A stretch of DNA of 64,000 nucleotides from JAKACA01 sp963769255 (GTDB lineage Bacteria; Actinomycetota; Acidimicrobiia; Acidimicrobiales; Bog-793). The notes beneath the pieces are model-generated. The model saw nothing but the letters and a program-made list of their open reading frames with translations. It was not told the DNA's origin and made no database searches. Location: the NCBI GenBank assembly GCA_963769255.1, contig CAVYKV010000003.1:310001-374000 (forward strand), in the 5' to 3' direction. Below, in pieces: positions 60,442 through 64,000 of the stretch. A program made the translations under genes and the position numbers. Positions within the stretch are counted from its first letter, which is position 1. Each line of letters begins with the position of its first letter.

Positions 60442-61440
60442 TTAGAGCGTCAAGGTGCGAGCGGAGACGACAGTGCCGTGCCAGGACAGGCGCCGGCCCC
60501 GCCCGTGACGAGGGCGCCCCTCGGGTGGCTCCGGGAGGCGGAGAATCTGGCCGATCGCTGCCAGCAGCTGGTCCGCACCCTCCTCGAGGTCGGCCGGCGT
60601 GGTGCGGATGACCGTCCAGCCGAGCGCCGTCAGCCGCATGTCCCGCCTCCGGTTGCTGCGAAACGCAGCCGGCGACGAGTGCGGTCCATAGCCGTCCATC
60701 TCGAGGTTGAGGCGACGGTCCGGCCAGGCGAAGTCCAGGCGGCCGACGTGCTGACCGTCCGGTGTGGCAACCCGGAACTGCCTTCTCGGGTTCGGCAGCC
60801 CAGCCCGCAGGAGGACCTCGTGCAGCCGCACCTCCGCCACGCTGTCGTAGCTGCCGTCTTCGAGCAGGCTGATCACGACCTGCCGGAGCACCCCGGAGCC
60901 TCGTCGGCACCGCCGGGCGGAGCTGGAGATGTGGTCGCTGAGCTGCTTGGCCGTGACGACCCGGCGGTTGAGGAAGTCGGTCGCCAGCTCCCGTACGGTC
61001 TCCCTGTCGACGACCGACGCCATGTCCTCCAGGGTGCGCAGGGGCGACGTCGTGGGAATCCTGGCTCGGTGCGTGGTCTCCTCCCCGGGAAAGGGCGCCG
61101 CTCGCCGCAGCTCGATCCCCTCGGCCTTGCGGTGGCCGTGTGTGACCGACAGGGTGAGCTGGTCGTGGGTCACGACGGCCGAACCGTGCAGCCGGCAGGC
61201 CGTGTAGTGGGAGGCGACGCCACCGGTGGCCAGGCATGCGGCCAGGACGGTCTGTTCCCACGTGCTCGGGGCGCCGCACAGTCGGTACACGCCGCGGCGA
61301 AGTCGCAGGACCCGCCCGCTGCGCAGCTCGTGGCGCAGCTGACCGGGTGTCACCCCGAGGCCCAGGAGCTCCTGGCGGGTGACGAGGCCATGGCGGTTCG
61401 TCGCCAGCCGGTCGAGACGGCGGGTCACGGAGCGTTTCAT
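60442..61440 (-). CDS. AbiEi-type N-terminal domain with DUF559/Vsr-like C-terminal domain
   Basis: The 332-residue protein has an AbiEi antitoxin-like winged helix (GLVTRQELLGLGVTPGQLRH to RGVYRLCG, about residues 17-55), a middle region with AACLATGGVASHYTACRLHG, and a C-terminal DUF559-like nuclease fold (RLDFAWPDRRLNLEMDGYG, then RSNRRRDMRLTALGWTVIRTT). The last block gives the D-x(8-10)-E-x-D type site of PD-(D/E)XK enzymes. Such solitary proteins are common in actinobacteria; no AbiEii toxin is adjacent. It lies immediately beside the 77-bp repeat array. Confidence 0.82.
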   Translation of the reverse strand: MKRSVTRRLDRLATNRHGLVTRQELLGLGVTPGQLRHELRSGRVLRLRRGVYRLCGAPSTWEQTVLAACLATGGVASHYTACRLHGSAVVTHDQLTLSVTHGHRKAEGIELRRAAPFPGEETTHRARIPTTSPLRTLEDMASVVDRETVRELATDFLNRRVVTAKQLSDHISSSARRCRRGSGVLRQVVISLLEDGSYDSVAEVRLHEVLLRAGLPNPRRQFRVATPDGQHVGRLDFAWPDRRLNLEMDGYGPHSSPAAFRSNRRRDMRLTALGWTVIRTTPADLEEGADQLLAAIGQILRLPEPPEGRPRHGRGRRLSWHGTVVSARTLTL

Positions 61441-61580
61441 GCTGTTTCAGTGTATATCGATGTCGCCACTGTCCGACCGTTGCCGCGGTGGTGCGCCAAC
61501 ACGACAGATCCGCGGCGCAGACGGCGGGGTTTCGAGGTGGCTCACTGAGCCGCCGACCGTGGCTGCCAGGCGGACGAAGG

Positions 61581-61936
61581 CCCCTCGGTCCCGCCGCGCT
61601 CGTGCTCGACGGCGACACCTCCGCGGCGCGCAGCCGGGCACCGCCCCACCACGAAACCCCCTCGGTCCCGCCGCGCTCGTGCTCCACGGCGACACCTCCG
61701 CGGCGCGCAGCCGGGCACCGCCCCACCACGAAACCCCCTCGGTCCCGCCGCGCTCGTGCTCCACGGCGACACCTCCGCGGCGCGCAGCCGGGCACCGCCC
61801 CACCACGAAACCCCCTCGGTCCCGCCGCGCTCGTGCTCCACGGCGACACCTCCGCGGCGCGCAGCCGGGCACCGCCCCACCACGAAACCCCCTCGGTCCC
61901 GCCGCGCTCGTGCTCCACGGCGACACCTCCGCGGCG
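61581..61936 (+). repeat. About 4.6 tandem copies of a 77-bp repeat
   Basis: The landmark CCGCGGCG recurs at 61621, 61698, 61775, 61852 and 61929, a strict 77-bp period with nearly identical units. Each unit has CGCGGCG and CGCCGCG arms that can pair across about 40 nt. CACCTCCGCGGCGCG is shared with the 59-bp array at 13752. The array lies in a 588-bp gap between the AbiEi/DUF559 gene and the monooxygenase operon. Because 77 is not a multiple of three, all reverse frames stay open without indicating a gene. Confidence 0.94.
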
Positions 61937-61964
61937 TACGGTGAGCGCCAGGAGCACCGTCCTA

Positions 61965-61980
61965 GACTGACGTGTCAGTC
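61965..61980. promoter_or_regulatory. Palindromic operator candidate for the TetR regulator
   Basis: GACTGAC-GT-GTCAGTC is a perfect 16-bp palindrome 48 nt upstream of ATG 62029. It overlaps a -10-like TAGACT (61963-61968). A TetR-family gene lies second in the operon that follows, so self-control through this site is the simplest reading. Confidence 0.6.
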
Positions 61981-62028
61981 AACTGCTCCGCCCGCTCGAG
62001 CGGGCCTGGCCGGCGAGGACGTCACCGC

Positions 62029-63006
62029 ATGCAGACCCGCCTCACCACGCTGCTCGGCATCGAGCACCCCGTCATGCTCGCCGGCATGGGGGGCGTCTCG
62101 TACGCGGCGCTCGTGGCGGCGGTCTCGGAGGCGGGGGGATTCGGGACGCTGGGCGCCTCGACGATGGGGCCCGCCCGCCTGGTGGCGGAGATGAGGGAGG
62201 TCCGGCGCCTCACGAGCAAGGGATTCGGTGTGGACCTCCTGACGGCGATGCCGGGCGACCTCGAGGCGCAGGTGGCGTCCCTGATCGAGGGCGGTGCGTC
62301 GGTCTTCGTGGCGGCGCTGGGCGTGCCGACGGCGGTCGTCGACATGTGCCACGACGCTGGCGTCCGCGTCGTGAACATGTGCGGCAAGGTCGAGCACGCC
62401 CGCCGGGCGCTCGACGCCGGCTGCGACGTCGTCGTGGCGCAGGGCACCGAGGCCGGCGGGCACACGGGCACGGTCGCCACGATGCCACTCGTCCCCCAGG
62501 TCGTCGACGCCGTCGGTGCCCACATCCCCGTCGTGGCGGCCGGCGGGATTTTCGACGGCCGTGGACTGGCGGCCGCTCTTGCCCTTGGTGCCGACGGCGT
62601 CTGGGTCGGCACCCGCTTCATCGCCACCCCGGAGGCGAGGGCGGTGACCGGGTACAAGGAGGCCCTCCTCGAGGCGCGGGAGGACGCCACGGTGGTGAGC
62701 AGGGCGTACTCGGGCAAGACGATGCGTGTGCTGCGCAACGAGTACACCCGCTACTTCGAGGAGCACCCCGAGGAGCTGGAGCCGTTCCCCGCCCAGCTCG
62801 GGCGGTCCTCGAAGGACGGCGCCTTCCACCTCGGTGGCCGCGCCGGCGACCCCGACTGGGACACCGTCGACACCGGCCTCGAGTGCTACCCCGCCGGCCA
62901 GGGCACCGGCGCCATCGGCGGCCTCGTCCCGGCGGCCGATCTGGTGCGCCGCTTCGTCACCGAGGCCGAGGCAGCACTGGCGCGACTCGGCGGGGAACGG
63001 TCGTGA
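62029..63006 (+). CDS. Nitronate monooxygenase / FabK-like flavoprotein
   Basis: The 325-residue protein is an FMN-binding TIM barrel of the NPD/nitronate monooxygenase group: LGIEHPVMLAGMGGVSYAAL, LGASTMGPARLVAEM, the FMN and catalytic region VAQGTEAGGHTG (with the family His), MPLVPQVVDAV and VAAGGIFDGRGLAAALALGADGVWVGTRF. GAGGAC lies 8 nt upstream of ATG 62029. Members oxidise nitronates or reduce enoyl chains; linkage here to a TetR and a thiolase hints at fatty-acid or lipid metabolism. Confidence 0.85.
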   Translation: MQTRLTTLLGIEHPVMLAGMGGVSYAALVAAVSEAGGFGTLGASTMGPARLVAEMREVRRLTSKGFGVDLLTAMPGDLEAQVASLIEGGASVFVAALGVPTAVVDMCHDAGVRVVNMCGKVEHARRALDAGCDVVVAQGTEAGGHTGTVATMPLVPQVVDAVGAHIPVVAAGGIFDGRGLAAALALGADGVWVGTRFIATPEARAVTGYKEALLEAREDATVVSRAYSGKTMRVLRNEYTRYFEEHPEELEPFPAQLGRSSKDGAFHLGGRAGDPDWDTVDTGLECYPAGQGTGAIGGLVPAADLVRRFVTEAEAALARLGGERS

Positions 63007-63701
63007 GCTCGACGTTGGACGACCCGCGGGAGACCCACGTGGGCGACGGCGTCGGCTCCGGAGAGGGCCGCGCCCTTCGGCGCGCCGTGAGCGACGCGGA
63101 CAAGGCCTCACGCCGCAACGAGATCCTCGCTGCCGCCAAGCGAGTGTTCGCCGAGCGGGGCTTCCACGCCACGACGGTGGCGGACGTCGCCCGCACCGCA
63201 GGCCTGTCCTACGGCTCCATCTACTGGTACTACGACTCCAAGGAGACGCTGTTCCAGGAGCTCATGTCCGCCGAGGCGTCGGCCCTGCGCGAGCACATCA
63301 GCGAGGCCGTCCGGGCGACACCGGCGGGCGACGGGCCGGCCGCCCCGCTGAGGGCGGCGGTGGGGGCGACGCTCGAGTTCTACGAGTCCGACCGTGCTCT
63401 CGTGAAGCTGCTGTTCCGGGATGCCTTCGCGCTCGGCTCGGCGATCGAGCAGCACCTCTATGCCCTGCATGCCCAGTTCGCCGACGACGCCGAGCGTCTC
63501 GTCATGCTCGCCCAGCGCCACGGGGATCTCGTCGAGCTGCCACCCGGGTTGGTCGCCTTTGCCATCACGGCTCTCGTCGGCCAGCTAGCTCATCGCCGCC
63601 TGACGACCGACGACGGGGTGAGCGCCGGTCAGGCGGCCGGCTTCGTCGTCGACCTCCTCATGGACGGACTGCGACCCCGACAGGGGCCGACGCCGGCGTG
63701 A
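63003..63701 (+). CDS. TetR family transcriptional regulator
   Basis: The 232-residue regulator has a 35-residue acidic N-terminal extension, then a TetR helix-turn-helix (RRNEILAAAKRVFAERGFHA, then TVADVARTAGLSYGSIYWYYDSKETLF) and a helical ligand-binding domain. GTG 63003 overlaps the monooxygenase stop, and its stop overlaps the thiolase GTG. It probably controls this operon through the palindrome at 61965. Confidence 0.88.
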   Translation: MSSTLDDPRETHVGDGVGSGEGRALRRAVSDADKASRRNEILAAAKRVFAERGFHATTVADVARTAGLSYGSIYWYYDSKETLFQELMSAEASALREHISEAVRATPAGDGPAAPLRAAVGATLEFYESDRALVKLLFRDAFALGSAIEQHLYALHAQFADDAERLVMLAQRHGDLVELPPGLVAFAITALVGQLAHRRLTTDDGVSAGQAAGFVVDLLMDGLRPRQGPTPA

Positions 63702-64000
63702 GTCTCGACCCGGAGCGCACGCCGGTCATCGTCGCCGCCGGCCAGGCCGAGAGCCGCCGGCTCCTCCTCGGACCGCTCGAATTGGCGGCTATCGCCAGCC
63801 GGCGGGCACTCGACGCCGCCGCGGGCCTCTCTGCCGCCATCGAACGGGTCACGTTCGTGAACATCTTGTCGAGGCGCGCCGAGCCGGCCCCCGCCAGCGA
63901 GTTGGCGCGTTCGTGCGGGATGCGGCCCGCCGTCTGCGAAACCACGACCATCGGCGGCAACACACCCCAGTCGATGGTCGGCCGGGCGGCGGCGGACATC
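63698..64000 (+). CDS. Acetyl-CoA acetyltransferase / SCP2-like thiolase, cut by window end
   Basis: Only the first 101 residues are visible. They read TPVIVAAGQAESRR, LELAAIASRRALDAAAG and ETTTIGGNTPQSMVGRAAAD, the N-terminal region of lipid-transfer-type thiolases, where the TTIGGNxPQ loop precedes the later catalytic residues. GTG 63698 overlaps the tetR stop. Thiolases of this group act in beta-oxidation or sterol side-chain degradation, consistent with a lipid-related operon. Confidence 0.78.
   Translation, partial: MSLDPERTPVIVAAGQAESRRLLLGPLELAAIASRRALDAAAGLSAAIERVTFVNILSRRAEPAPASELARSCGMRPAVCETTTIGGNTPQSMVGRAAADI

Noticed and set aside
61447..61970. Several overlapping reading frames of 110-160 residues on both strands across the 77-bp array
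   Set aside because: They are produced by a stop-free repeat whose length is not a multiple of three; they have no start signals, domains or codon structure.

Overview
This 64 kb window is high-GC actinobacterial DNA, most likely from the Acidimicrobiia or a close relative. The pointers are a SenX3/RegX3-like two-component pair with PhoU, clpS next to DUF2017, a ctaA/ctaB pair, frequent GTG starts with GTGA stop/start overlaps, probable leaderless starts, and very large secreted repeat proteins. The lineage call is inference; no rRNA or other marker is present. One tRNA gene, tRNA-Glu(UUC), is present. No CRISPR array, integrase, relaxase or replication origin was seen.

Layout. 0-7 kb: a partial trehalose synthase, an adenosine deaminase-family gene overlapping an acyl-ACP thioesterase, a secreted kelch protein, an ABC exporter pair, a small Cys-rich protein and a broken BtuF-like gene. 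7-13 kb: an acetyltransferase and a PadR-controlled MacB/FtsX-type ABC system with two ATPases and one large permease; the two promoters carry matching operator-like dyads. 13-16.5 kb: an esterase, a remnant of a peptide-binding protein, FxsA, a 3 x 59-bp repeat, an MFS exporter and an inositol-monophosphatase-like protein lacking usual metal ligands. 16.5-39.5 kb: an accessory, secretome-rich region with two S53 (sedolisin) proteases, a PadR/SnoaL divergent pair around a perfect 27-bp palindrome, several large surface or secreted repeat proteins, an AI-2E-family membrane protein, a truncated IS3-family element and small gene fragments.

39.5-47.9 kb is core-like: tRNA-Glu, a coupled operon ctaA-clpS-DUF2017-(amidotransferase/CysRS-tail fusion), ctaB, an ABC-2 exporter and regX3-senX3. 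48.0-54.1 kb, on the opposite strand, holds five tightly packed type IV secretion-like genes (pilin-like, TrbL/VirB6-like, SCO6880-like, VirB4-like ATPase, VirD4/TraG-like ATPase). They sit between senX3-regX3 and phoU, which share the other strand, so the cassette appears to interrupt a phoU-senX3-regX3 locus. 54.8-64 kb: PutA (proline to glutamate), a fused 2-oxoacid dehydrogenase E1, an AbiEi/DUF559 protein, a 4.6 x 77-bp repeat related to the 59-bp one, and a nitronate monooxygenase-TetR-thiolase operon behind a palindrome.

Functions were assigned by reading the sequence alone; no database search was made. Protein families and motifs are recalled, and start sites were chosen from Shine-Dalgarno sites, stop/start overlaps, signal peptides or -10 elements as stated in each entry.
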